DNA of 64,000 nucleotides from Klenkia soli (lineage in GTDB: Bacteria > Actinomycetota > Actinomycetes > Mycobacteriales > Geodermatophilaceae). The stretch is taken from contig NZ_FNIR01000018.1 of NCBI RefSeq assembly GCF_900103975.1, forward strand, positions 1 through 64,000, in the 5' to 3' direction. A program made the translations under genes and the position numbers. Shown in pieces: positions 45,688 through 54,635 of this stretch (its first letter is position 1; every line of letters begins with the position of its first letter). The notes beneath the pieces were generated by a model that saw only the letters and a list, made by a program, of their open reading frames with translations, was not told the origin of the DNA and made no database searches.

Positions 45688-46602
45688 TCAGACCTCGCGG
45701 GCCCCGGGCAGCCGGGGGAGGGCGGCGCGCACCGCGGCGTCGTCGGGCAACCCGCCCCGCGCGCCGGGGCCGGTGGTGGACAGGGCCGCGGCGACGGCGG
45801 CGTAGCGCACCGCCTCGGCCAGGGCGGCCCCCCGGGAGAGAGCGGTGGACAGGGCGCCAGTGAAGCAGTCCCCGGCGCCCGTCGTGTCGACCGGGGAGAC
45901 CTCGAGCGGCGGCTGGTGGAGCGCGGGGCCGTCGGCCGGCACCACGAGCACGCCGTTGCCGCCGAGGGTCACCACGACCTCGCGGGCAGCCAGCCCCCGG
46001 GCCACCTCGACCAGCCCGGGCAGGTCGTCGGCGGGGGTGCCGGCGAGGTCGACCAGCTCGTGCTCGTTGGGCACCAGGACGTCGACCTCGGCCAGCAGCT
46101 CGGCCGGCAGCGGCTGGGCCGGTGCCGGGTTGAGCACGACCGTGCCGGTGCAGGCCCGGGCGGCGGCCAGCACGGTGGGCAGCGGTGTCTCCAGCTGCAG
46201 CAGCAGGACGCCGGCGCCGCGCACTGCGGGTACCTCGACGTCGGCGGGCTCCAGCGCACCGTTGGCCCCGGGCACGACGACGATGAGGTTCTCGCCGCCC
46301 TCGGCCTCGACCGGGATGGTGGCGCTGCCGGTGGGCACACCGGGCGTGCGGTGCACCAGGTCGGTGTCCACCCCGGCGTCGCGCAGGGCGGCCAGCTGGC
46401 GGGTGCCGGCGTCGTCGTCCCCGACCCGGCCGACCATCGCCACGCCGTCCCCGAGCCGGCCCGCCGCGGCCGCCTGGTTGGCGCCCTTGCCGCCGGGCAG
46501 CACCTCGACCGCCGACCCGATCACCGTCTCGCCGCGTCCGGGCAACCGGCGCACGGTCACCACCACGTCCTCGTTGAGGCTGCCGACCACCGTCACGCTC
46601 AC
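45688..46602 (-). CDS. rbsK: Ribokinase
   Basis: 304 residues from GTG 46602. PfkB-family: LPGGKGANQAAAAGRLG near residue 37 and the catalytic VDTTGAGDCFTGALSTAL near residue 240, plus N-terminal VTVVGSLNEDVV as in RbsK. It phosphorylates a pentose with ATP. Divergent from a LacI regulator across a shared perfect operator. Confidence 0.88.
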   Translation of the reverse strand: MSVTVVGSLNEDVVVTVRRLPGRGETVIGSAVEVLPGGKGANQAAAAGRLGDGVAMVGRVGDDDAGTRQLAALRDAGVDTDLVHRTPGVPTGSATIPVEAEGGENLIVVVPGANGALEPADVEVPAVRGAGVLLLQLETPLPTVLAAARACTGTVVLNPAPAQPLPAELLAEVDVLVPNEHELVDLAGTPADDLPGLVEVARGLAAREVVVTLGGNGVLVVPADGPALHQPPLEVSPVDTTGAGDCFTGALSTALSRGAALAEAVRYAAVAAALSTTGPGARGGLPDDAAVRAALPRLPGAREV

Positions 46603-46637
46603 CCGCCGGAGCCTAGGGCTCGACCGCCGCTAGCATG

Positions 46638-46655
46638 CGTCGAACCGGTTCGACG
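46638..46655. promoter_or_regulatory. Perfect 18-bp LacI-type operator
   Basis: CGTCGAACCGGTTCGACG is a flawless palindrome with the central CG step used by LacI-family regulators. It starts 2 nt after a -10-like TAGCAT (46631-46636) and lies between rbsK and the LacI gene, so it can repress both. Confidence 0.8.
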
Positions 46656-46671
46656 AGTGGAGGGGTGCGCG

Positions 46672-47655
46672 GTGGACATCGGCGAGATCGCCCGGCGGGC
46701 CGGCGTCGCCCGCAGCACCGTCTCGTACGCGCTGAGCGGCAAGCGGCCCATCTCCGCGGCCACCCGGGCCCGCATCGAGGCGGTCATGGCCGAGGCCGAC
46801 TTCGTGCCCAACGCCGCGGCCCGCACCCTGGCCCGCGGCCGCTCGCAGATGATCGGGCTGGCGGTGCCGCCGGTCGACGGCCACCTCACGGCCGGGCAGC
46901 TCACCCTGGTCGGCGCGGTCGCCGAGGTGGCCGCCGACGCCGACCACGACGTCGTCCTGGCCCCCGCGGGCGTGCGGCACGCCTCGTTCGAGCGGCTGGT
47001 GCAGACCCGCCGCGTCGACGGCGTGCTGGTGGTCGAGGCCCAGGTCGACGACCCCCGCGTCGAGCGGCTGCAGCGCTCGGGGATGCCGTTCGTCGTGCTC
47101 GGCCGCACCGGGGTGACCGAGGGCTACGACTGGGTGGACGTCGACTTCGCCGCCATGGTCCGCCGCTGCGTGCAGCACCTGGTCGGCCTGGGCCGGCGCG
47201 AGCTGGTGCTGGTGAACCGCTCCCCGGCCCTGGTCGACGCCGGCTACGGGCCCGCGGTCCGCTCGGCCCGCGCCTTCGTCGACGAGTGCGCGCGCCACGG
47301 CGTCCCCGGTGCGGTGCTGCCCTGCGCCGACGACCCGGCCGCCGGGGCGGCGCTGGCCGCCGAGCTGGCCGACCGCCACCCCGGCTGCGACGGGCTGGTC
47401 ACCGTCAACGACGAGGCGCTGCCCGGGCTGCTCGCCGCCCTGCCGGCCCGGGGTCGGGACGTCCCGGGTCGGGTGTCGGTCTGCGGCGTGGTCCCGGGCC
47501 CCCGCGTGACCGGCTGCGACGTCCCGCTGCGCCAGCTGGCCGAGGTCGGCGTCGCCGCCCTGCTGGCCCGGCTGGACGGCGGCACCGCCCCGGTGGCCGC
47601 CCTGCTCGAGCTCCCCCTGGTCGAGCGCGGCACCACCGCGCCGGCTCGGCCCTGA
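46672..47655 (+). CDS. LacI family regulator of the rbsK/GH31 locus
   Basis: 327 residues. GTG 46672 is preceded by GTGGAGG. HTH IGEIARRAGVARSTVSYALS, hinge PNAAARTLARGRSQMIGLAV, then the sugar-sensing domain. The C-terminal part is shorter and more Ala-rich than usual but has the DEALPGLLAAL substitute for the usual ND-x-A motif. It is followed 23 nt later by a GH31 gene, and its likely operator is at 46638-46655. Confidence 0.87.
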   Translation: MDIGEIARRAGVARSTVSYALSGKRPISAATRARIEAVMAEADFVPNAAARTLARGRSQMIGLAVPPVDGHLTAGQLTLVGAVAEVAADADHDVVLAPAGVRHASFERLVQTRRVDGVLVVEAQVDDPRVERLQRSGMPFVVLGRTGVTEGYDWVDVDFAAMVRRCVQHLVGLGRRELVLVNRSPALVDAGYGPAVRSARAFVDECARHGVPGAVLPCADDPAAGAALAAELADRHPGCDGLVTVNDEALPGLLAALPARGRDVPGRVSVCGVVPGPRVTGCDVPLRQLAEVGVAALLARLDGGTAPVAALLELPLVERGTTAPARP

Positions 47656-47678
47656 CCACCCCCGACGAGAGGCGCCCC

Positions 47679-49685
47679 GTGTCCGACCAGCTCACCGTCC
47701 TCCCCGACCGCCTGGCCTGGGTCGAGGAGACCCACCGCCTCGAGGTCGTGCCCTGGGGGCCCGACGCCGTGCGGGTGCGCGCCGCGGTCGGCCCGCTGCG
47801 CGACGGGCTGCTGGGCGCGCTGGAGCTGCCGGTCATCCCCGGCGAGGTGCGCACGCAGCGGCACGAGGACGGGACGGCGACCCTCACCCACGGCCGGCTG
47901 CAGGTGCGGGTGGACGCCGTCGGGGAGCTGACCTTCACCGACGTGGTGACCGGCGTCGAGCTGCTCCGCGAGGAGCGCACCCACTTCTCCTGGCCGCGGG
48001 CCCGCAACTTCACCGACGCCGGCGGCGGGCTGTTCACCCTCTCCCAGAACTTCGCCGCGCACGAGGACGAGAAGCTGTTCGGCCTGGGCCAGCACCAGCA
48101 CGGGTTGTTCGACCAGAAGGGCGCCGTCGTCGAGCTGGTGCAGCGCAACGCCGAGGTGTCGATCCCGTTCCTGGTCTCCAGCCGCGGCTACGGGTTCCTG
48201 TGGAACAACCCGGCGCTGGGCCGGGTGGAGCTGGGGCGCACCGGCACGCGGTGGATCGCCGACGCCGCGCAGCAGATCGACTACTGGGTGACCGCCGGCC
48301 CGACCCCGGCCGACGTCCTGCAGCACTACGGGGCGGTCACGGGCACCCCGCCGGAGTTCCCCGACTGGGCCTCGGGGTTCTGGCAGTCCAAGCTGCGCTA
48401 CCGCAGCCAGGACGAGCTGCTGGCCGTGGCCCGCCGGCACCACGAGCTGGGCCTGCCGATGTCGGTGATCGTCAACGACTTCTTCCACTGGCGGCAGGTC
48501 GGCGACTGGGACTTCGACGCCGAGGCCTGGCCCGACCCCGAGGGCATGGTCGCCGAGCTCGCGGAGATGGGTGTGCGGCTGCTGACCTCGGTGTGGCCGC
48601 TGGTCTCGCCGCTGAGCCGCAACTTCGAGCCGATGCGCCGGCAGGGCTTCCTCACCCGCACGCGCAACGGCATGCGGTACTCGATGGACTGGGTCGACCG
48701 CGGCGTCGACCGGCCGATCGGGGCCAGCTACTACGACGCGTTCGACCCCGGGGCGCGGGCCTACGTGTGGGGCCAGGTCAAGCAGCACTACTACGACCGC
48801 GGCCTGCGCACCTGGTGGCTGGACGCCTGCGAGCCCGAGGTCTTCCCCGGGCACCACCACAACTTCGTCTACGCCGCCGGCACCGGCTCCGAGGTGGCCA
48901 ACGCCTACCCGCGCGAGCACGTGCGCGGCTTCGACGAGGCCATGCGGGCCGAGGGCGAGACCGCCCCGGTGATGCTCATCCGCTCGGCGTGGGCGGGCAG
49001 CCAGCGGTTCGGTGCGCTGCTGTGGTCCGGCGACGTCCCGACCACGTGGGCCAGCCTGCGCAACCAGGTGGTCAGCGCCCTCAACGTGGGCCTGTCGGGC
49101 ATCTCGTGGTGGAACAGCGACATCGGCGGGTTCCACGGCGGCCACGTCGAGGACCCCGACTACCGCGAGCTGCTGGTGCGCTGGTTCCAGTTCTCGGTGT
49201 TCTGCCCGGTGCTGCGGCTGCACGGCGACCGCGAGCCGCGCATCGAGCGCGACGCCGAGGTGAACGTGGGCCCGGACATGACCGGCGGGCCCAACGAGGT
49301 CTGGTCCTACGGCCCGGAGGTCCAGGAGGTGCTGACCGACCAGCTGCAGCTGCGCGAGCGGGTGCGGCCCTACCTGCACGAGCAGATGGCGCACGCCTCG
49401 GCCACCGGCGTCCCGCCGATGCGGGCGCTGTTCCTGCAGTTCCCCGACGACCCGCGGTGCTGGGAGGTCGAGGACCAGTTCCTGCTCGGCCCCGACGTCC
49501 TGGTCGCGCCGGTGCTGGCGGCCGGCGTGCGTGAGCGGTCGGTGTACCTGCCGGCCGGCGCCGACTGGGTCGACGCGTGGGACGGCACCGAGCACGCCGG
49601 CGGGACGACGGTCACGGTGGCCGCCCCGCTGGACCGCATCCCGGTGCTGCTACGCGCGGGCAGCGGCGTCGACCTGCGGGGCTGA
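47679..49685 (+). CDS. GH31 family glycosidase (alpha-xylosidase/alpha-glucosidase)
   Basis: 668 residues from GTG 47679, with GAGAGG upstream. The N-terminal beta domain has GLGQHQHGLFDQKG and YGFLWNNPALG. The barrel carries the nucleophile region TWWLDACEPE and the acid/base region LWSGDVPTTWASLRNQV, then SGISWWNSDIGGFHG. The WLDAxEPE pattern is more like XylS-type alpha-xylosidases than maltases. No signal peptide, so it acts inside the cell. LacI and ribokinase neighbours suggest release and use of a pentose. Confidence 0.88.
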   Translation: MSDQLTVLPDRLAWVEETHRLEVVPWGPDAVRVRAAVGPLRDGLLGALELPVIPGEVRTQRHEDGTATLTHGRLQVRVDAVGELTFTDVVTGVELLREERTHFSWPRARNFTDAGGGLFTLSQNFAAHEDEKLFGLGQHQHGLFDQKGAVVELVQRNAEVSIPFLVSSRGYGFLWNNPALGRVELGRTGTRWIADAAQQIDYWVTAGPTPADVLQHYGAVTGTPPEFPDWASGFWQSKLRYRSQDELLAVARRHHELGLPMSVIVNDFFHWRQVGDWDFDAEAWPDPEGMVAELAEMGVRLLTSVWPLVSPLSRNFEPMRRQGFLTRTRNGMRYSMDWVDRGVDRPIGASYYDAFDPGARAYVWGQVKQHYYDRGLRTWWLDACEPEVFPGHHHNFVYAAGTGSEVANAYPREHVRGFDEAMRAEGETAPVMLIRSAWAGSQRFGALLWSGDVPTTWASLRNQVVSALNVGLSGISWWNSDIGGFHGGHVEDPDYRELLVRWFQFSVFCPVLRLHGDREPRIERDAEVNVGPDMTGGPNEVWSYGPEVQEVLTDQLQLRERVRPYLHEQMAHASATGVPPMRALFLQFPDDPRCWEVEDQFLLGPDVLVAPVLAAGVRERSVYLPAGADWVDAWDGTEHAGGTTVTVAAPLDRIPVLLRAGSGVDLRG

Positions 49686-49705
49686 GGGCCGTAGCGTCGG
49701 CTCCC

Positions 49706-50428
49706 GTGGCGCTGCCCCGCAACGACCCCGCCCAGTACGACCAGCTCGCCGACCAGTGGTGGGTGCCGGCCGGCGGGTTCGCGATGCTGCACTGGCTGGC
49801 CGCCTCCCGCGCCGAGCACCTGCCGCCCGCGCCCTCACCCGACGCCGTCCTGGTCGACCTGGCCTGCGGCGGCGGGCTCATGGCCCCGCACGTGCAGCGC
49901 CTGGGCTACCGGCACGTCGGCGTCGACCTCGGTGCCGCCGGGCTGGGGCTGGCCCGCGAGCACGGGGTGGGCGCCGTCCGCGGGTCGGTGCTGGCCGTGC
50001 CGTTGGCCGACGGGTGCGCCGACGTCGTCGTCTGCGGCGAGATCCTCGAGCACGTCGAGGACGACGTCGCGGTGCTCGCCGAGTGCGCCCGGCTGCTGAA
50101 GCCCGGCGGGGCGCTGGTGATCGACGCGATCGCGGACTCCTGGCTGGCCGGGCCGGTCGCCGTGGGCATCGCCGAGCGGATCCCGGGCGGCCCGCCGCCG
50201 GGCATCCACGACCGCGCCCTGTTCGTCGACCGCGCCCGGCTGCTGGCCGCGGCCGACCGCCTGGGCCTGGACCTGCGGCTGGTCGGGCTGCGGCCCTCGG
50301 TGCGCGACCTGGTCGCCTGGAAGCGGGGACGACGCCCGGGCGTGCGCATGGTGCCCATGCGCTGGAGCGGCATCCTCTTCGCCGGGTACGGCCGGAAACG
50401 CCCGGGCCCCGTACCGTCGGAGAAGTGA
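49706..50428 (+). CDS. Class I SAM-dependent methyltransferase (UbiG-like)
   Basis: 240 residues from GTG 49706. Motif I is VLVDLACGGGLMAPHV, with post-I HVGVDLGAAGLG, motif II ADVVVCGEILEHVEDD and motif III LLKPGGALVID. The fold matches O-methyltransferases of the UbiG/Coq3 kind. It ends 22 nt before a type III polyketide synthase on the same strand, so it probably methylates the synthase product. Confidence 0.85.
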   Translation: MALPRNDPAQYDQLADQWWVPAGGFAMLHWLAASRAEHLPPAPSPDAVLVDLACGGGLMAPHVQRLGYRHVGVDLGAAGLGLAREHGVGAVRGSVLAVPLADGCADVVVCGEILEHVEDDVAVLAECARLLKPGGALVIDAIADSWLAGPVAVGIAERIPGGPPPGIHDRALFVDRARLLAAADRLGLDLRLVGLRPSVRDLVAWKRGRRPGVRMVPMRWSGILFAGYGRKRPGPVPSEK

Positions 50429-50450
50429 CGCTTCCCCAGGACCCGGCCCG

Positions 50451-51479
50451 ATGAGCGGCGCCGTCATCACCGGCGCGGGCCGAGCCCTGCCGGCGTCCTA
50501 CACCCAGGACGAGGTGTGGGAGGGCTTCTTCGCCCAGCACTACACCGGTCTGCGGTCGGCCCGCCGGGTGTTCTCCGCGGCCGGGGTGCGCACCCGGCAC
50601 GCCGTGGTCAACCCGGTGCACGAGGACATCTCCGGGTGGGGCACCGGCGCCCGCATGGAGCGCTACGTCGACGAGGCGCTGCCGCTGGGCAAGCAGGCCG
50701 TGGCCGCAGCGCTGGACTCCGCGGGCCTGGCCCCCGGCGACGTCGGCCTGTTCGCCGTCGTCACCTGCACCGGGTACGCCACCCCGGGGCTGGACATCCG
50801 GCTGGCCAGCGACCTGGGCATGCCGGCCGGCGTGCAGCGGCTGCTGGTCGGCCACATGGGCTGCTACGCCGCGCTGCCCGGGCTCGGCGCGGTCGGCGAC
50901 TACGTGACCGCGCGGTCCCGGCCGGCGGTGCTGCTGTGCTGCGAGCTGACCAGCCTGCACGTGCAGCCGGCCCGCGACGACCTGTCCCAGGTGGTCGCGC
51001 ACGCGCTGTTCAGCGACGCCGCCAGCGCCGTGGTCCTCCAGCCCGACGCCCGGCGCGGCATGCGGGTCGCGGCCACCGTGGCCCGCACCGACCACTCGAC
51101 CGCCGACCACATGACCTGGGACGTCACCGACCTCGGCTTCAAGATGGGGCTCTCGCCGCGGGTGCCCGACGTCCTGGCCCGGCACGTGGGCGACGTCGTG
51201 CAGGAGCTGCTGGACACCGCCGGGCTGCGGGTCGAGGACGTCGCCGGGTGGGCGGTGCACCCCGGGGGGCCGCGCATCCTGGACGTCGCCCGCGACCAGC
51301 TCGGGCTCACCGAGGAGCAGATCGCGCCCTCGCGGCGGGTGCTGGCCGAGCACGGCAACTGCTCGTCGGCGACCGTGCTGCTGGTGCTCGAGGAGCTCGG
51401 CGAGGTGGACGGACCGGTGGTGGCCATGGCCTTCGGGCCGGGGCTGACGCTCTACGCGACCCTGCTGCTGCCGGCCTGA
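50451..51479 (+). CDS. Type III polyketide synthase (chalcone synthase superfamily)
   Basis: 342 residues from ATG 50451. The Cys-His-Asn triad fits exactly: Cys138 in VGHMGCYAALPGLG, His270 in GWAVHPGGPRILD and Asn303 in EHGNCSSATVLLVLEEL. The His-Asn spacing of 33 equals that of plant chalcone synthase, and the C-terminal GFGPG loop appears as AFGPG. Such enzymes extend an acyl-CoA with malonyl-CoA and cyclise it to resorcinols, pyrones or naphthalenes. It could be misread as KAS III, but the HPGGP and GFGPG-like motifs argue for type III. The product is unknown. Confidence 0.85.
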   Translation: MSGAVITGAGRALPASYTQDEVWEGFFAQHYTGLRSARRVFSAAGVRTRHAVVNPVHEDISGWGTGARMERYVDEALPLGKQAVAAALDSAGLAPGDVGLFAVVTCTGYATPGLDIRLASDLGMPAGVQRLLVGHMGCYAALPGLGAVGDYVTARSRPAVLLCCELTSLHVQPARDDLSQVVAHALFSDAASAVVLQPDARRGMRVAATVARTDHSTADHMTWDVTDLGFKMGLSPRVPDVLARHVGDVVQELLDTAGLRVEDVAGWAVHPGGPRILDVARDQLGLTEEQIAPSRRVLAEHGNCSSATVLLVLEELGEVDGPVVAMAFGPGLTLYATLLLPA

Positions 51480-51515
51480 CCGCTGGGTCGACCGGGCGGG
51501 GGCAGGGCCCGGTCT

Positions 51516-51551
51516 GGCGGTGGGACGGAACGAGTCCGTCTCCCATCCGCC
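51516..51551. terminator. Hairpin between the polyketide synthase and AAC genes
   Basis: Interrupted stem GGCGG-TGGGA-CGGA / TCCG-TCTCCCA-TCCGCC with loop ACGAG, in the 203-nt gap between convergent genes. Confidence 0.65.
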
Positions 51552-51682
51552 GGGAGGATCGTGGCCCCTGCGCGGTGCGGCCGCCACTCCCGTCGACGCC
51601 AGGTGGGACGGGGTGCATCGCGGGTCCCACGTGCCCTGCGGGTCGGCACGCTCCGCAATCGGTCGCGCACAACCGGCATGGC

Positions 51683-52219
51683 TCACCAGAGGCTGCCGCG
51701 CCGCCAGTCGCAGATCAGCGGGAGGTCTCCGGTGCCCGCGTCGATGCCGGGGACCGGGAGGACGTAGACCCAGCTGCCGTCGCCGTCCACGACGCCGTCG
51801 GGGGTGAGGCAGCGCAGCGGACCGGTCCACCGGGTCCACCCCCGCGCGTCGTAGAGCGCGGCGCCGTCGGCGCTGGCCGCGAGGGCGCCGAGCTCGAACC
51901 CGCCGCGGATCAGCCGCTCGACCTCGGCCATGAGGGCGCCGGCGATGCCCTGCCGACGGGCCGCGGCGGCGACGGCCACCGCCTCGACGTACCCGGTGCG
52001 CAGCGTGCGGCCGCCGGCGATCAGCTGGCGCCCCACCACGGCGGCGTGGCCGAGCAGCTCGCCGTCGCGCGAGGCGAGCACGTGCACCCCGCCGAGGGCA
52101 TGACCCCAGTCCTCGTCGTCGAAGGGGTCGTCGCCGGCGAAGGCGCCGTCGAGGAGGTCGCGCAGCGCGGTGCGCTCCGCCGCGGTCAGGTTGGCGGTCG
52201 GCAGGGTGCGCAGCTCCAC
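51683..52219 (-). CDS. aac(2'): Aminoglycoside 2'-N-acetyltransferase, AAC(2') family
   Basis: 178 residues from GTG 52219. The GNAT fold matches mycobacterial AAC(2')-I from end to end as I recall it: LLDGAFAGDDPFDDEDWGH, LGGVHVLA, TLRTGYVEAVAVAAAARRQG, ELGALAASADGAALYDARGW and the diagnostic C-terminus LICDWRRGSLW. These enzymes acetylate the 2'-amine of gentamicin-, tobramycin- or kanamycin-type drugs, and in mycobacteria are intrinsic chromosomal genes. Resistance here is untested. It lies 4 nt downstream of an FMN reductase on the same strand. Confidence 0.85.
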   Translation of the reverse strand: MELRTLPTANLTAAERTALRDLLDGAFAGDDPFDDEDWGHALGGVHVLASRDGELLGHAAVVGRQLIAGGRTLRTGYVEAVAVAAAARRQGIAGALMAEVERLIRGGFELGALAASADGAALYDARGWTRWTGPLRCLTPDGVVDGDGSWVYVLPVPGIDAGTGDLPLICDWRRGSLW

Positions 52220-52223
52220 CCGG

Positions 52224-52793
52224 TCAGTCTCGCGGGCCCCGGAGCTTGCCGGTCAGGCGGGCGATCTCGTCGAGCATCGCGGTGGCGCCGGCCTGCAGCT
52301 CGGCGTTGCCGGTGAACACGCCGTCGTCGTCGATGAACTGGGTGAAGAACGGGATCGTGGCGGCCTCGACCACGGGGACGACGCGCAGCGCCCCGAGCAC
52401 CGGCTTCAGCGCGGCGGCCGAGCGCGTGCCGGCGGAGACGCCGCCGTAGGAGACCAGGCCGGCGGCCTTGTCGGCCCACTCGTGGAAGAGGAAGTCGATG
52501 GCGTTCTTGAGCCCGCCGGGGATCGAGTGGTTGTACTCGGGGAAGACGAACACGAAGGCGTCGGCCCGGGAGACGGTGGCCGACCAGTCCTTGGTGTGCT
52601 GCTGCGTGTACTGGCCCAGGCGCGGGTGGTTGGGCTCGTCGAGCACCGGCAGGCCGGCGTCGGCGAGGTCGACCAGCTCGACGTCGAACCCGCCGTGGGC
52701 CTCCGCCTGCTGCGCGACCCAGCGGGCCACGGCGATGCCCTTGCGGCCGGGGCGGGTGCTGCCGGCGATCACCTGCAGGACGGGACGGGACAC
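52224..52793 (-). CDS. NADPH-dependent FMN reductase
   Basis: 189 residues from GTG 52793, preceded by AGGAG. Flavodoxin-like fold with the phosphate loop IAGSTRPGRKG and FPEYNHSIPGGLKNAIDFL. It reduces FMN or quinone-like substrates. Forms a pair with the downstream aac(2') gene. Confidence 0.88.
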   Translation of the reverse strand: MSRPVLQVIAGSTRPGRKGIAVARWVAQQAEAHGGFDVELVDLADAGLPVLDEPNHPRLGQYTQQHTKDWSATVSRADAFVFVFPEYNHSIPGGLKNAIDFLFHEWADKAAGLVSYGGVSAGTRSAAALKPVLGALRVVPVVEAATIPFFTQFIDDDGVFTGNAELQAGATAMLDEIARLTGKLRGPRD

Positions 52794-52856
52794 GGGGGAG
52801 CTCCTGGGGACGACGCTTGGTTGAGCCCTCAAGCTACTCCGTGGACCGGTCCGCCC

Positions 52857-54635
52857 TCACACGGCCGCCGGGGTGCGTCGGAGCGCACGGGGCGGTGCCG
52901 GGCGGGGGAAGAGGTCGTCGACCGGCTGGGGGCGGCCGAGGAGGTACCCCTGGCCCAGCGGCGCCCCGAGGGCGAGCAGCTGGTCGCGCTCGGCCGGGGT
53001 CTCGATGCCCTCGGCGACGAGGGTGGCGCCGGTCTCGCCGGCGTAGGCGATGAGCGCACGGGCGATGGCCCGACGGTTGCGGTCGGTGTCGACGTGCCGC
53101 ACGAAGGCGATGTCGAGCTTGATCACGTCGGGGCTCAGCTCCGTGACGTGCTGCAGGCTGGCGTACCCCGAGCCCGCGTCGTCGACGGCGATGCGGATGC
53201 CGCGGTGGCGCAGGTGCCCGGTCAGCCGGGCCAGGGACCGGTAGTCCGGCACCGCCTCGTGCTCGGTGATCTCCAGCAGCAACCGGTCCCCGGGGACCGA
53301 GGTGAGGAGGTCGTGGGTGGCCGGGTCGGCCAGTGCCCGCGGGGAGACGTTGACCGACAGGTAGCAGGTGTCGGGGATGCGCGGCAGCAGCTGCAGTGCT
53401 GAGGCGAGCGCGGCCTGCTCGAGCTGCGGGCCCAGCTGCAGCCGGGTGGCCTCGGCGAAGACGAGGTCCGGGCGCAGGGCTCCGCCGTGCACGTCGGTGA
53501 ACCGGGACAGGGCTTCGTAACCCACCGGGTGGCCGGTGGCCAGGGCGACGATCGGTTGCAGCACCGTGGTCCGGCGCGAGCCGTCGAGCAGCGGGGCGAG
53601 GACCGCCCGGTCCCCGTCGCTGCGGCGACGTTCGGCGCGGTGGTGGTCGATCCGGCCGGCGACCAGCCGGGCCAGCACCTGCAGCGTCTCGGTGCGCGAC
53701 GCGCTGTCGGCCACCGTGGTGCCGGCCCCGTCCAGCGCGCAGAGGGTGCCGTGCACGCTGCCGTCCTCGAGCGTGACGGGGACCCCGTTGTAGGAACCCG
53801 CGCGCAGGGTCGGGGAGACCGGGATGGCCGAGGCGACGGGGTGCGCGGCGACGTCGGGGATCGAGGAGGGCAGGTCGCCGCGCAGCACCGCCGCGCAGTA
53901 GCTGGCCGCGGTCGGGACGAGCATCCCCGGGCTGAGGCCTGTCGTGCCGGGGCGGGCGCTGACGTGGCTGACCGTCTGCCGTGCGTCGTCCAGGTGGGAC
54001 AGGAAGGCGACGTCGACCCCCAGCGCGGCACGGGCGGCGTCCACGAGCTGGTCGATGGAGGCGGCCGTCCCCAGCGGTCCACGCTCTGCGGTCTCGGTGA
54101 GCCCCAGGCCCATGGTGACCAGGCCGTCCAGGGCGTCGCGTCGGCCGATCATCCGGCGGCGGACGGCGACGACCAGCCCCGCCATCCGGGCCAGCGCCAG
54201 CACCTCGGCCTCCTCCTCGGCGCTGAACGCCCGCTCGTCGGGGCTGCGGGTCAGGTACAGCGCGCCGAGGACGGTGTCGTCGACGGTGATGGGCGCCGCC
54301 AGCAGCGCTCCCATCGCGACGTGCCCGACGGGGAACCCGACCGAGGCCGGGTGGTCGGCCATCCGGGTCAGGCGCAGCACGGTCCCCGCCAGGACGACCC
54401 CGACCAGCCCGACGGGTCGGGGCAGGTGCGGCATGGCGCCGACCTGCTCCTCGGTCATGCCCTGGTGGGACAGGGCGGTGGGCGTGCCGTCGGCGGAGAC
54501 GAGCAACGCGATGCCGAACGGCGCCGACAGCAGCCGGCGGGCCGTGCTCACCAGCTCGTCGAGGATGCCGGGCTCGCCCGGGACCTCGGCGATCGCGACC
54601 ATCGAGCGCAACGCGTCCAGCCGCCCGGTAGTCAT
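52857..54635 (-). CDS. GAF-GAF-EAL cyclic-di-GMP phosphodiesterase
   Basis: 592 residues. Two GAF-like sensor domains occupy about 20-165 and 185-335. The C-terminal EAL domain (about 350-580) keeps the catalytic set: GYEALSRF, YLSVNVSP, LLEITEHE, VDDAGSGYASL, IKLDIAF and AEGIET, with a final GQGYLLGRP. It should hydrolyse c-di-GMP to pGpG. No membrane segments. Its ATG overlaps the upstream chemoreceptor stop by 4 nt, so the two are co-translated. Confidence 0.9.
   Translation of the reverse strand: MTTGRLDALRSMVAIAEVPGEPGILDELVSTARRLLSAPFGIALLVSADGTPTALSHQGMTEEQVGAMPHLPRPVGLVGVVLAGTVLRLTRMADHPASVGFPVGHVAMGALLAAPITVDDTVLGALYLTRSPDERAFSAEEEAEVLALARMAGLVVAVRRRMIGRRDALDGLVTMGLGLTETAERGPLGTAASIDQLVDAARAALGVDVAFLSHLDDARQTVSHVSARPGTTGLSPGMLVPTAASYCAAVLRGDLPSSIPDVAAHPVASAIPVSPTLRAGSYNGVPVTLEDGSVHGTLCALDGAGTTVADSASRTETLQVLARLVAGRIDHHRAERRRSDGDRAVLAPLLDGSRRTTVLQPIVALATGHPVGYEALSRFTDVHGGALRPDLVFAEATRLQLGPQLEQAALASALQLLPRIPDTCYLSVNVSPRALADPATHDLLTSVPGDRLLLEITEHEAVPDYRSLARLTGHLRHRGIRIAVDDAGSGYASLQHVTELSPDVIKLDIAFVRHVDTDRNRRAIARALIAYAGETGATLVAEGIETPAERDQLLALGAPLGQGYLLGRPQPVDDLFPRPAPPRALRRTPAAV

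Noticed and set aside
46635-47678. In-frame N-terminal extension of the GH31 gene
   Set aside because: Shadow of the LacI gene in another frame; Arg/Gly/Pro-rich with no domain.
50451-51479. KAS III (FabH) assignment
   Set aside because: HPGGP at the His, SSATVL after the Asn and an AFGPG C-terminal loop fit type III polyketide synthases better.
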